A stretch of 64,000 nucleotides of DNA from Flavobacterium galactosidilyticum (GTDB taxonomy: Bacteria > Bacteroidota > Bacteroidia > Flavobacteriales > Flavobacteriaceae), in the NCBI RefSeq assembly GCF_020911945.1, contig NZ_CP087135.1, positions 930,001 to 994,000 of the forward strand, written 5' to 3'. Shown piece after piece: positions 32,933 through 41,186 of the stretch. Position 1 is the first letter of the stretch. Each line of letters begins with the position of its first letter. Position numbers and translations under genes: made by a program. Under the pieces are notes generated by a model. The model was not told the DNA's origin. It saw only the letters and a list, made by a program, of their open reading frames with translations, and did not search any database.

Positions 32933-35900
32933 ATGAAAAAAACACTACTAGCCTCGTTACTTTTAGTAATGAATTTATCCTATTCTCAAAAAGGAGAAGA
33001 AAAGGAGGAAGATAGGGCCTACGAATTAAAGCATAAAAGCCAAGCTTGGTTTAAGGAAATGAAACCAGGAGCAAATTATTTTAAAATTAAAGACAAATTT
33101 GATACCTATTTCGGTAACCATAAATGGGAAGAAAGCAAACCTAGGGAATTGGGCGAAACCTGGATTAAACAAAATATCTTTTATTTGGATAATAAGGGTT
33201 TGGTACAATCGCCGCCACCGTTTGATGCCTCAAGAGCGAATATTGGACTCAATAATACATTCTCGGGGACAACAACTAAAACCATTGGAAGCTGGAGTCT
33301 ACTAGGACCTGTAAATAGTGCTACGACAAACTACTCTGGTAAAGGAAATCATGGTGGGTATGTGTTTCTCAATAGAATTGACCCTACCAATCCCCAAAAG
33401 ATGTTTGTGTCATTTTTGATGGGAGGACTTTGGGTAACAGCAGATGGAGGAACCAATTGGACATTAACCGATTCTAATTTTCCAGATGAAAAGTATCTCG
33501 ATATTGATATATGTACCAGCAGCCCAAATACGGTATATGCTTTGAGTAGTAAACAACTTATTAAATCTATAGACGGAGGATTGAACTGGACTGCTACAAC
33601 ATTAACCAATGCAAGTTATACGGGAACAGCTTTTGATATTGCTGTTTCTCCATCAGACCCAAATACAGTAGTTGCTAGATGGGGTGATAAAATATACAGA
33701 ACAACCGATGGGGGAACCACTTGGACAAGTATCGTAAGCGGTTTGCCAAATTATTACCTAGTTGGTGATTGTTCTGTAAATAGTGAAATGCTGGATTGGA
33801 GTACTACAAACAGCTCGACTGTTTATTTTATTAGTACCACAAATAATAACGTTTCAACAGTTTACCGTTCTACTAATTCAGGACAAAGTTTTAGCGTTTT
33901 GTCAACTATAACTTTAGATGCCGCCGCCACAGGTCAGGTGATTGGTTGGGCTAAATTGTTGCTTCCGTCTAATAATGCGACTTCCATTTACGTTGCTATG
34001 GGAACTGGAACTGATTCCTATCGTCATGAGGCGGTACAGTTTTACAAACTAAATGCAAGCACGGGTACGCAAGAGTTGAAAAGGGTTAATATGATTTCTG
34101 GAACTTTTCCGGATCAGGTGCATCATGGAGATATTGCCATGGATAGAAATGATGAAAGTAAATTAGTTTTTGGGGCTTATAGTCATAAAGTTAATTATTA
34201 TTCGACAAATAATGGAGCTACATTTACGAAGAGTGCAACCGAACAGCATTCAGACCTTCGATCTATTGATATGATAAACGGCAGGGTGTTGATAGGTTCA
34301 GATGGAGAATCTGTACTTTCTTTAGACGGAGGCGCTACAAATACTACTATCACAAACAGCATCAGTAATCATGAATTATGGGGCTTTGGTTCGGCTTTTA
34401 AAACAAATCTTGTAGCCGGAGGTGCCAATCATGGGCCGGTAATGATTAAAGAAGCGGGTAATGGATTTGAATGGTATAATGGAACCGGCGCAGATCAAGG
34501 AAATACTGACGTAAATCCGCTGGATGACCGGTATATTTACAGCAATGGATACAGCAATTACAGGTATTTTAGAACAGGAGTCCATACTTTAATCAACGAA
34601 TCTAATTTTCTGGATAATGGAGGGATTTATGCCTATTTTAATTCAATGGAATTCCATCCTAATTATTACTATTCAATGATTACGCACCATGCAGGACAAT
34701 ATCCAACCGGAAACGCTAATCTGGCAACCTGGAAAAACTCACTTATAAAAACCGAAGACAACGGTAACAGTATTGCTATTGTTAAAACTTTTAATAGTAC
34801 GGTTTTCAGGGAAAAAATATGCATGACCAACCCAAAATACATGTATGTTATTGAAGGATTAACTAACAATAAATTATGGCGTACTTCAGATGCTGGTGTA
34901 ACTTGGACTAATATAACGCCCTCTCTTGCAGCTAGTAGTAATATGACAAACATGTCTGATATCGCCGTTAGTGATGTTGACCCAAGTCAGGTTTGGATTA
35001 CTTACAGTGGCGTGCAATCAGTTTGTAAGGTGTTAAAAACCAATAATGCAGACACAGCCACTCCTGCATGGGACAATCTTACACAGCCCCTTTTAACAAA
35101 CCATCCTAATACAAAAATTGTATTTCAAAGAGGTTCTAATGGAGGAGTATATGTAGGGAATAAAAGCGGTATTTATTATAGAAATAATGCTATGCCTAAT
35201 TGGGTTATGCTTGGGAACGGATTACCGCAAACAGACGTTCGATTTATGTTTATTAATTATAATGAAAACAAGCTGAAAATAGGTACGTCAAGAGGTGCTT
35301 TTGAGCATGAATTATATGAAATTTCTCCACCAAAAGCACAAATTTCTGCGAGTAAAAGTAAAATAAGCTGTTCTCAGGTTGAGAAAGTACAGTTCAAAGA
35401 CTATTCAACCGTTCGTAACGCAAGTGCTACTTGGTCATGGAGTTTTCCTGGAGGAACACCAGCAACATCAACACTTGAAAATCCTGAAGTTTCCTATGCC
35501 AATGCTCCAAATGGCAAATACAATGCTTCACTTACAGTAACAGACGCTTATGGAACCGATACCCAAACCATAATTGGAATTGTTGAGGTCTTGAACCAAT
35601 GCGGAACCTCGACGCCAGAAACAATTCCTGGAAAAGCTGCAAATCTAAAGGGGGCAACGGGACAGGACTACCTGGATATTTCAAATCTAAGCCTCAGTAC
35701 TAATTCTATGACATTCTCTTGCTGGATAAAACCAAACGGAATTCAAACTGATTACAGCGCTGTTTTTATGAGCCAAGATTCTCCAAATGGCTTTGGAATG
35801 AATTTTTTAGGCGGTAATAATACCCTTGGATTTCATCCTAAATGGTGGTGGAGTTCGGGATTAATTGCACCTCCAGGTCAATGGTCTCATGTTGCAATGG

Positions 35901-36979
35901 TTAGTAACGGTACAGGCGTAACCCTATACGTTAATGGTGTTGCGAGCAGTTTTACAGGAACTATTGATACAGAAGCTTTTACAAGAGTGTTTTTAGGTAC
36001 TTATGGAAAAGGATACAACAATCGTCTTGCTAATTTAGAAATAGACGAAGTATGTTTATGGAACAGGGCTTTATCAACTGACGAAATCAGAAAATGGAGG
36101 CATTTAACCAAAAGCACTGCCGGAGATCCAATTCTAACAGGATTAGTGGCCTATTATCAGTTTAATGAAGACGTGGGTTCGATATCTTTAAACAAGGTTG
36201 GAAATGATTATTTAACATATAAAGGATCTACCTATAGCCATGTTAGTTCTACGGCTCCAGTATTTGGTGGTTTAAGTGAGAAAATAAACGTTACTTCGGG
36301 CGGAGAAAAAAACTTTTCCACAACAGGATTGTCTATGACTTTTCCTAATAGTTCACTGCCTAATGGGGATATTTGGGTTTCAAAATCGACTATAAATCCA
36401 GATGTTGCGCCAGATAATTTGTTGAATTTCAACACGTATTGGGCTGTGAATAATTATGGAAGCTCCCAAACATTTGGAGCACTGACAGCTTTGACTTTTA
36501 CTGATAATGTGCTTAACACCTCGTCAAATGAGGCAAGTACCTATAAATTGTATAAAAGGAACAGCAATGATTTTGGTGCAACATGGGGAACTGCGTTGGA
36601 CACTGGTGATTCCAGAACAGGATCAGGAACAAGTGCCGCAATTACTTTTTCTAATGGGCTTAATGTAATAAATCTGGGACAGTTGGTATTGAGTCAAAAC
36701 GCCTCTAGTCTTTCACTGGAAGATCATCAAGTTATGGCTAAAAAAACGCCGTTACTATATCCAACCCCTTTAAAAAGAGACACTCCTTTAAAAATCCAAA
36801 TACAAGCAGAATGGAACAATGCGACATTATTAGTTTATAATAATCAAGGAAAATTGATTGCAAATGCTACTCTAAAGGAGGGAATAAACGAGATTTTACT
36901 TAATGTTCCTACAGGTATTTACTTTTCAAAAATCATTAACGGAAATAATTTTTTTAACACCAAACTTATTGTAAAATAA
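32933..36979 (+). CDS. Large T9SS-secreted protein: Asp-box propeller, PKD, LamG, sorting domain
   Basis: A 1348-residue exported protein with signal peptide MKKTLLASLLLVMNLSYSQ. Repeated Asp-box (BNR) motifs mark a beta-propeller over about residues 150-770: TADGGTNWTL, SIDGGLNWTA, TTDGGTTWTS, STNNGATFTK, TSDAGVTWTN. A PKD-like domain follows (VQFKDYSTVRNASATWSWSF ... YNASLTVTDAYGT, about 820-880). A LamG/concanavalin-like domain is at about 915-1080 (FSCWIKPNGIQTDYSAVFMS, WSHVAMVSNG, LEIDEVCLWNRALSTDEIRK). The last 80 residues (LYPTPLKRDTPLKIQ ... NNFFNTKLIVK) are a type A T9SS sorting domain. A glycan-active or adhesive surface role fits the adjacent SusCD operon; catalytic residues cannot be named. 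Confidence 0.85.
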   Translation: MKKTLLASLLLVMNLSYSQKGEEKEEDRAYELKHKSQAWFKEMKPGANYFKIKDKFDTYFGNHKWEESKPRELGETWIKQNIFYLDNKGLVQSPPPFDASRANIGLNNTFSGTTTKTIGSWSLLGPVNSATTNYSGKGNHGGYVFLNRIDPTNPQKMFVSFLMGGLWVTADGGTNWTLTDSNFPDEKYLDIDICTSSPNTVYALSSKQLIKSIDGGLNWTATTLTNASYTGTAFDIAVSPSDPNTVVARWGDKIYRTTDGGTTWTSIVSGLPNYYLVGDCSVNSEMLDWSTTNSSTVYFISTTNNNVSTVYRSTNSGQSFSVLSTITLDAAATGQVIGWAKLLLPSNNATSIYVAMGTGTDSYRHEAVQFYKLNASTGTQELKRVNMISGTFPDQVHHGDIAMDRNDESKLVFGAYSHKVNYYSTNNGATFTKSATEQHSDLRSIDMINGRVLIGSDGESVLSLDGGATNTTITNSISNHELWGFGSAFKTNLVAGGANHGPVMIKEAGNGFEWYNGTGADQGNTDVNPLDDRYIYSNGYSNYRYFRTGVHTLINESNFLDNGGIYAYFNSMEFHPNYYYSMITHHAGQYPTGNANLATWKNSLIKTEDNGNSIAIVKTFNSTVFREKICMTNPKYMYVIEGLTNNKLWRTSDAGVTWTNITPSLAASSNMTNMSDIAVSDVDPSQVWITYSGVQSVCKVLKTNNADTATPAWDNLTQPLLTNHPNTKIVFQRGSNGGVYVGNKSGIYYRNNAMPNWVMLGNGLPQTDVRFMFINYNENKLKIGTSRGAFEHELYEISPPKAQISASKSKISCSQVEKVQFKDYSTVRNASATWSWSFPGGTPATSTLENPEVSYANAPNGKYNASLTVTDAYGTDTQTIIGIVEVLNQCGTSTPETIPGKAANLKGATGQDYLDISNLSLSTNSMTFSCWIKPNGIQTDYSAVFMSQDSPNGFGMNFLGGNNTLGFHPKWWWSSGLIAPPGQWSHVAMVSNGTGVTLYVNGVASSFTGTIDTEAFTRVFLGTYGKGYNNRLANLEIDEVCLWNRALSTDEIRKWRHLTKSTAGDPILTGLVAYYQFNEDVGSISLNKVGNDYLTYKGSTYSHVSSTAPVFGGLSEKINVTSGGEKNFSTTGLSMTFPNSSLPNGDIWVSKSTINPDVAPDNLLNFNTYWAVNNYGSSQTFGALTALTFTDNVLNTSSNEASTYKLYKRNSNDFGATWGTALDTGDSRTGSGTSAAITFSNGLNVINLGQLVLSQNASSLSLEDHQVMAKKTPLLYPTPLKRDTPLKIQIQAEWNNATLLVYNNQGKLIANATLKEGINEILLNVPTGIYFSKIINGNNFFNTKLIVK

Positions 36980-36995
36980 TACAGTCTGATTATTT

Positions 36996-37038
36996 AAAAT
37001 AACCTCAATCCTTTTTTTGGGATTGAGGTTATTTTTTT
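36996..37038 (+). terminator. Terminator after the T9SS protein gene
   Basis: AATAACCTCAATCC pairs perfectly with GGATTGAGGTTATT and ends in T residues. The next gene starts 25 bp later. Confidence 0.85.
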
Positions 37039-37062
37039 AGAATTTTAAAAACTTAAACTTAT

Positions 37063-38382
37063 ATGATAAAAAACATCTCTTTTACTGCTTTGTCATTAGT
37101 GCTATTTATGCAACTTAATGCTCAAATAAGTACCGATACAATACGTCCTTCAAATACTGAGATTGTAAAACCAATACACAAAGTAGATTTTAATAATGGC
37201 AACCAATGTCCTGAGCGCAAACAAGGAGGTGATCCTAAAATGATAAATGGCTATCAAGTTTTTAATGGCTCCATGGACGGGAACAGGCAAGTAGATCCGC
37301 AAGTGGCTGTAGGCGGTGGCTATGTGATGGAAGGAACCAATAGCGGACTTATGATTTTCAATAAAAAAGGGGAATTTGTTCAAGGTGTTTCCCAAAAATG
37401 TTTTAATGACGGGATCGACCCAAAATTAGCTTTTGACATTCACAATAAGGTATTCCTTTTTGATTTGTGGTGGTATTACGACAAAGCCAAAACAAAACCG
37501 GTAAATATTTCTGTTTCTGAAACGAGTAACCCAACCGGAGCTTGGAATACTTACCCCGTTTCACGTACCGAAGAAGTAGATGGCGGCGGCATTGGCTACA
37601 GTAAAAAATGGATCGGTTATTCTTATCCTGGAGGAGTAGAAAATACTTTTGTTTTGCGTATGGCTGAGGCCAAAGCAGGAAAACCAGCCACTATTTATCA
37701 TTTTAAAGGGAGTTTAGGACATCCCGTTTTTGTGCAAGATGCCATTGATGATTTGTATTTTTTTGCTATCGAAAAGGATGAGTTTGTAATCCGAAAAGTA
37801 TCTGAAGATGCAAATGGAAAGCCGTATTGCCTTGTTGTGTCCCGTAAACCGCATGGTTTAAAATACATGAATTATCCTCCGCAATCTCCGCAAAAAGGTA
37901 CGGAGCAAAAAGTTTCCAGCGGCGATCGCAATCCTAAAAATGTAGTATATCAAAACGGAAGTATTTGGTTTTCGCAAGCTGTAAATTGCGAAGGACGTTC
38001 GGCAGTGCAATGGCATCAAATCAATGCAACTACGGGTGAAATAATCCAAACAGGATTGATTAAAAGTGATGTAACTAATTATATACAGACAACAATTGCC
38101 GTAAATAAAAAGAATGATGTATTGATTGGGTTTCAGGAAGTAAATGAAAACTCATTTATCAGTCCACGATTTGCCTTTAGAAAAGGCAAAGACAGCTTAG
38201 GAAAAACAAGAAAAATCGTGAGTGTAGGAGAAGGAAAAGGAGCCACAGACGGTGTGGCATGGGGAGATTATAGCGGAAGCATTATTGATGGCGACAATCT
38301 TCTTGATTTATGGACCATACAAAGTATTGCCAATACAAAAGGAAGAGGTGAGACTGTTATTGTAAAAGTTCCTTTTAAATAG
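37063..38382 (+). CDS. Secreted propeller-like protein of unknown function
   Basis: A 439-residue exported protein with signal peptide MIKNISFTALSLVLFMQLNAQ. The mature part is beta-rich with repeated strand-turn units (VDPQVAVGGGYVMEGTNSGL, FDIHNKVFLFDLWWYYDK, GYSKKWIGYSYPGGVENTF, GSIWFSQAVNC, TTIAVNKKNDVLIGFQEV, GVAWGDYSGSIIDGDNLLDL), which suggests a beta-propeller. I see no T9SS sorting domain or membrane anchor. It lies after the T9SS protein and its terminator, so it has its own promoter, but the context suggests the same process. Confidence 0.7.
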   Translation: MIKNISFTALSLVLFMQLNAQISTDTIRPSNTEIVKPIHKVDFNNGNQCPERKQGGDPKMINGYQVFNGSMDGNRQVDPQVAVGGGYVMEGTNSGLMIFNKKGEFVQGVSQKCFNDGIDPKLAFDIHNKVFLFDLWWYYDKAKTKPVNISVSETSNPTGAWNTYPVSRTEEVDGGGIGYSKKWIGYSYPGGVENTFVLRMAEAKAGKPATIYHFKGSLGHPVFVQDAIDDLYFFAIEKDEFVIRKVSEDANGKPYCLVVSRKPHGLKYMNYPPQSPQKGTEQKVSSGDRNPKNVVYQNGSIWFSQAVNCEGRSAVQWHQINATTGEIIQTGLIKSDVTNYIQTTIAVNKKNDVLIGFQEVNENSFISPRFAFRKGKDSLGKTRKIVSVGEGKGATDGVAWGDYSGSIIDGDNLLDLWTIQSIANTKGRGETVIVKVPFK

Positions 38383-38398
38383 AAGGAAAGGCTAGAGG

Positions 38399-38436
38399 TT
38401 GCTTAGTCAGTAGATTTTTCCTGCTGACTGAGTAAT
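38399..38436 (+). terminator. Hairpin after the secreted propeller-like gene
   Basis: CTTAGTCAG pairs with CTGACTGAG (one G-T) around a T-rich loop. There is only a weak T run downstream, so termination is uncertain. Confidence 0.4.
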
Positions 38437-38542
38437 ACAAGATAAAGTCTTTAGTTAAATACTTATTGTGATTAATATTTTAGTTGGCAGACAGATCATC
38501 AAAATCTTAAAAATTAACGAATTAAATAAACACTTATAAATT

Positions 38543-39337
38543 ATGACACCAAAACATTTAGTAAAATTGAGCAATATAATTGGAATTTCAGCAATTATAC
38601 TTTTAGTTTATTGGGTCTTTACATTTATTACAATTGAAGTTTTCGGTTTAAAAGTTTTTAGAGAAAACATGACCGAAACTTTCTATTTAAGTGTTTTGGG
38701 AATTCTAGCTTTAATGTCTGGTTCACTAATTATAAATGTAATGTTCAATCTTACAAGAATTGCAGAAATCAAAAACAGAGAAGATGAAAACACAAAATCG
38801 TATAAAAGAACTTATTTAATTCTTTTCTCCATTTTTCCTATAATTGGTATATTATTATTTGGCGGAGATTATTTAACTTCAAGTAAAAAAGAAAAAATGT
38901 TGATTCAATCAGCACAATCAATTTTAGAAAAGAACGAAGTTAATAGCATGAAATTAGTAAACTATGAGTTCAATAAAAAATATATAAATCAAACAAGTAA
39001 TATTTTAGAAATATATTCTAAAACTGACAAAAATTTTCCAAGTGTAAATTTATTAGTTAAAGATAGTATAAATGGCTCACCAGTCTATTTAGGATTTAAC
39101 CAAAGTAACTATGAAAAAGCTAAAGACACTATTTTACCAAACAAAAGACACTATCTTTATCAAACAACTCAAGTTGAAAGAGAATATTTAGATAAAATTT
39201 TTAGCGGAAATAGCGACGAATTAAGATATAGTAATCACGATGGAGTATATGAATTATTTTATCCATACAAAAAAGGGAAGAAAGTTATTGTTTTGTATTT
39301 CTCTGAAAGACAACAATACGGAAAATTAGGGAGTTAA
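38543..39337 (+). CDS. Hypothetical membrane protein
   Basis: A 264-residue protein with three predicted membrane spans in the first 110 residues (about 8-32, 47-70 and 88-110), then a soluble domain of about 150 residues rich in K, N and Y. I do not recognise a family. The tract KTDKNFPSVNLLVKDSINGS and the end KKVIVLYFSERQQYGKLGS suggest a beta-rich C-terminal domain. It is even more AT-rich than its neighbours and stands alone between the secretion locus and the convergent CoA-transferase genes, as expected for an accessory gene. Confidence 0.65.
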   Translation: MTPKHLVKLSNIIGISAIILLVYWVFTFITIEVFGLKVFRENMTETFYLSVLGILALMSGSLIINVMFNLTRIAEIKNREDENTKSYKRTYLILFSIFPIIGILLFGGDYLTSSKKEKMLIQSAQSILEKNEVNSMKLVNYEFNKKYINQTSNILEIYSKTDKNFPSVNLLVKDSINGSPVYLGFNQSNYEKAKDTILPNKRHYLYQTTQVEREYLDKIFSGNSDELRYSNHDGVYELFYPYKKGKKVIVLYFSERQQYGKLGS

Positions 39338-39567
39338 AAAAGACACGATCTGCCAACAGTTTGGCGCAATTGCCAATTTTATGGTTAAATCACATTTTCG
39401 TTCCACAAGAAATTTTATCTTAGCTACAAGAATTTGGTTACAAAATTCACAACCTCCTCAAGTGACGGAACGATATTAAATACATCGTTTTTGCATCTGG
39501 AATCAATGCTGGCGGAAGAAATATTTATCTTGGATAGCAATTTAATTTTTAGAACTCAAAACTCAAA

Positions 39568-39605
39568 TAAAAACCCGCAATTCTATTGAAATTGCGGGTT
39601 TTGTG
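39568..39605 (-). terminator. Bidirectional terminator after the CoA-transferase operon
   Basis: AAAACCCGCAATT and AATTGCGGGTTTT pair perfectly around CTATTGA. T runs are present in both directions; it lies 16 bp past the leftward operon. Confidence 0.85.
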
Positions 39606-39620
39606 TTTTTGAATTTTATT

Positions 39621-40280
39621 TTACTCGATAATCATCTCTGGAGTTTCCCCTTCAATAATTAATTCTGCCGCTGTAGAAGCAATAATGTGCTCTACAGTTA
39701 CACCTGGCGCACGTTCTAAGAGTTTAAAACCTTTTGGAGTTATTTCTAGAACAGCTAACTCAGTAACTACTTTTTTCACACAACCTACACCGGTTAATGG
39801 TAACGTACATTTTTTAAGAATTTTAGATTCGCCTGCTTTGTTAACATGCATCATGGCAACAATAATGTTTTCGGCAGAAGCTACTAAATCCATCGCGCCA
39901 CCCATTCCTTTTACCATTTTCCCTGGAATTTTCCAGTTGGCAATATCGCCATTTTCAGCTACTTCCATGGCACCAAGAATGGTCAAATCTACTTTCTGGC
40001 TGCGAATCATTCCGAAACTGAAAGCAGAGTCAAAAAAACTAGCTCCTGGTAAAGTGGTGATTGTTTGTTTTCCAGCATTGATAATGTCAGCATCTTCTTC
40101 ACCTTCAAACGGGAATGGTCCCATTCCTAGAACACCATTTTCGCTTTGAAACTCAACGTTAATCCCTTTAGGGACATAGTTAGCTACCAAAGTCGGGATT
40201 CCGATACCTAAGTTTACATAATAGCGGTCTTTAACTTCTTTTGCTATGCGTTTTGCTATCTCTATTTTGTATAAAGCCAT
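39621..40280 (-). CDS. scoB: 3-oxoacid CoA-transferase, subunit B
   Basis: A 219-residue beta subunit of the heteromeric family I CoA-transferase. The catalytic glutamate lies in FQSENGVLGMGPFPFEGEED (near residue 47), which forms the acyl-glutamyl/CoA thioester. Later segments are GAMEVAENGDIANWKIPGK, MVKGMGGAMDLVASAEN and the C-terminal APGVTVEHIIASTAAEL. With subunit A it transfers CoA between succinyl-CoA and acetoacetate or related 3-oxoacids. It starts 2 bp after the subunit A stop. Confidence 0.94.
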   Translation of the reverse strand: MALYKIEIAKRIAKEVKDRYYVNLGIGIPTLVANYVPKGINVEFQSENGVLGMGPFPFEGEEDADIINAGKQTITTLPGASFFDSAFSFGMIRSQKVDLTILGAMEVAENGDIANWKIPGKMVKGMGGAMDLVASAENIIVAMMHVNKAGESKILKKCTLPLTGVGCVKKVVTELAVLEITPKGFKLLERAPGVTVEHIIASTAAELIIEGETPEMIIE

Positions 40281-40282
40281 GA

Positions 40283-40984
40283 TTATTCTCTTTTTCGAGT
40301 TGTGCGTTGCTCAATTCTTTTTTCAAATTTCTCCCCTTGAAAGATGCGCTGAACTAAGATTCCAGGAATGTGTATTTCATTAGGATCTAGCGAACCAGCA
40401 TGTAATAATTCTTCTACCTCTGCAATCGTAATCTTGCCCGCTCCCGCCATACAAGAGTTGAAGTTTCTGGCTGTTCCTTTAAAAATGAGATTTCCAGCTT
40501 CGTCACCTTTCCATGCTTTTACGATTGAGAAATCAGCTTTGAAAGCCAATTCCATTACGTGCATTTTTCCATTAAATTCGCGTGTTTCTTTTCCTTCAGC
40601 AACTTCCGTTCCATAACCTGCCGGCGTGAAAAATGCTGGAATTCCTGCTTGTGCAGCACGGCATTTTTCGGCTAAAGTTCCTTGTGGAGTTAATTCGACA
40701 TCCAGTTCTCCTGAAAGCATTTGACGTTCGAATTCAACATTTTCACCTACATAAGACGAAATCATTTTTTTGATTTGGCGCTTATGCAAAAGTAATCCAA
40801 GACCAAAATCATCGACACCCGCATTGTTAGAAATACAAGTTAGATCTGTAGTTCCTTTTTGTACCAATTCAGCGATACTGTTCTCTGGAATACCACATAA
40901 ACCGAAACCACCTAACATTATGGTCATGCCATCTTCAATTCCTTGCAGTGCTTCACGAACGTTATTTACTTTTTTATTTATCAT
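40283..40984 (-). CDS. scoA: 3-oxoacid CoA-transferase, subunit A
   Basis: A 233-residue alpha subunit of the same CoA-transferase. The glycine-rich CoA site [19 protein letters not shown] is near residues 19-37. Further blocks are [39 protein letters not shown] and [13 protein letters not shown]. It forms a two-gene leftward operon with subunit B. A role in acetoacetate or ketone-body use is known for this family. Confidence 0.94.
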   Translation of the reverse strand: MINKKVNNVREALQGIEDGMTIMLGGFGLCGIPENSIAELVQKGTTDLTCISNNAGVDDFGLGLLLHKRQIKKMISSYVGENVEFERQMLSGELDVELTPQGTLAEKCRAAQAGIPAFFTPAGYGTEVAEGKETREFNGKMHVMELAFKADFSIVKAWKGDEAGNLIFKGTARNFNSCMAGAGKITIAEVEELLHAGSLDPNEIHIPGILVQRIFQGEKFEKRIEQRTTRKRE

Positions 40985-41080
40985 AAAAATGAGTTGTAAT
41001 AATCTATTTATATTTTATAAAAGATCTAATTATTTCTGAAAATATAGTTTTTGATCATTTGAGTAATGAAGACTGATGTC

Positions 41081-41172
41081 CTAGCCCCGATAGTAATGAA
41101 AATCCTTTTTATGGTCAAATCCTGAAAGGTTTGACCATAAAAAAATTGTAATGAATAGCGGGATTAAGCTCC
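41081..41172 (-). repeat. CCGCTATTCGC...GGGGCTAGG element, copy C
   Basis: Read on the minus strand: GGAGCTTAATCCCGCTATTC, then a hairpin (TTTTTATGGTCAAA with TTTGACCATAAAAA, 41106-41119 and 41130-41143), then GGATTTTCATTACTATCGGG and GCTAGG. The ends match the elements at 48478 and 51276 while the central stem sequence is different. It lies between the CoA-transferase and PBP1A genes, where it may also terminate. Confidence 0.7.
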
Positions 41173-41186
41173 TAAAGAAAAGAATT

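Noticed and set aside
36232..36435. Antisense frames inside the large T9SS gene
   Set aside because: They are shadows of a gene with clear signal peptide, domains and sorting sequence on the other strand.
39338..39560. Possible remnant of a coding region (plus strand, readable as IFVPQEILS ... YIVFASGINAGGRNIYLG with stops)
   Set aside because: Two in-frame stops and no family that I recognise; it could be a decayed fragment, but the evidence is too thin to list.
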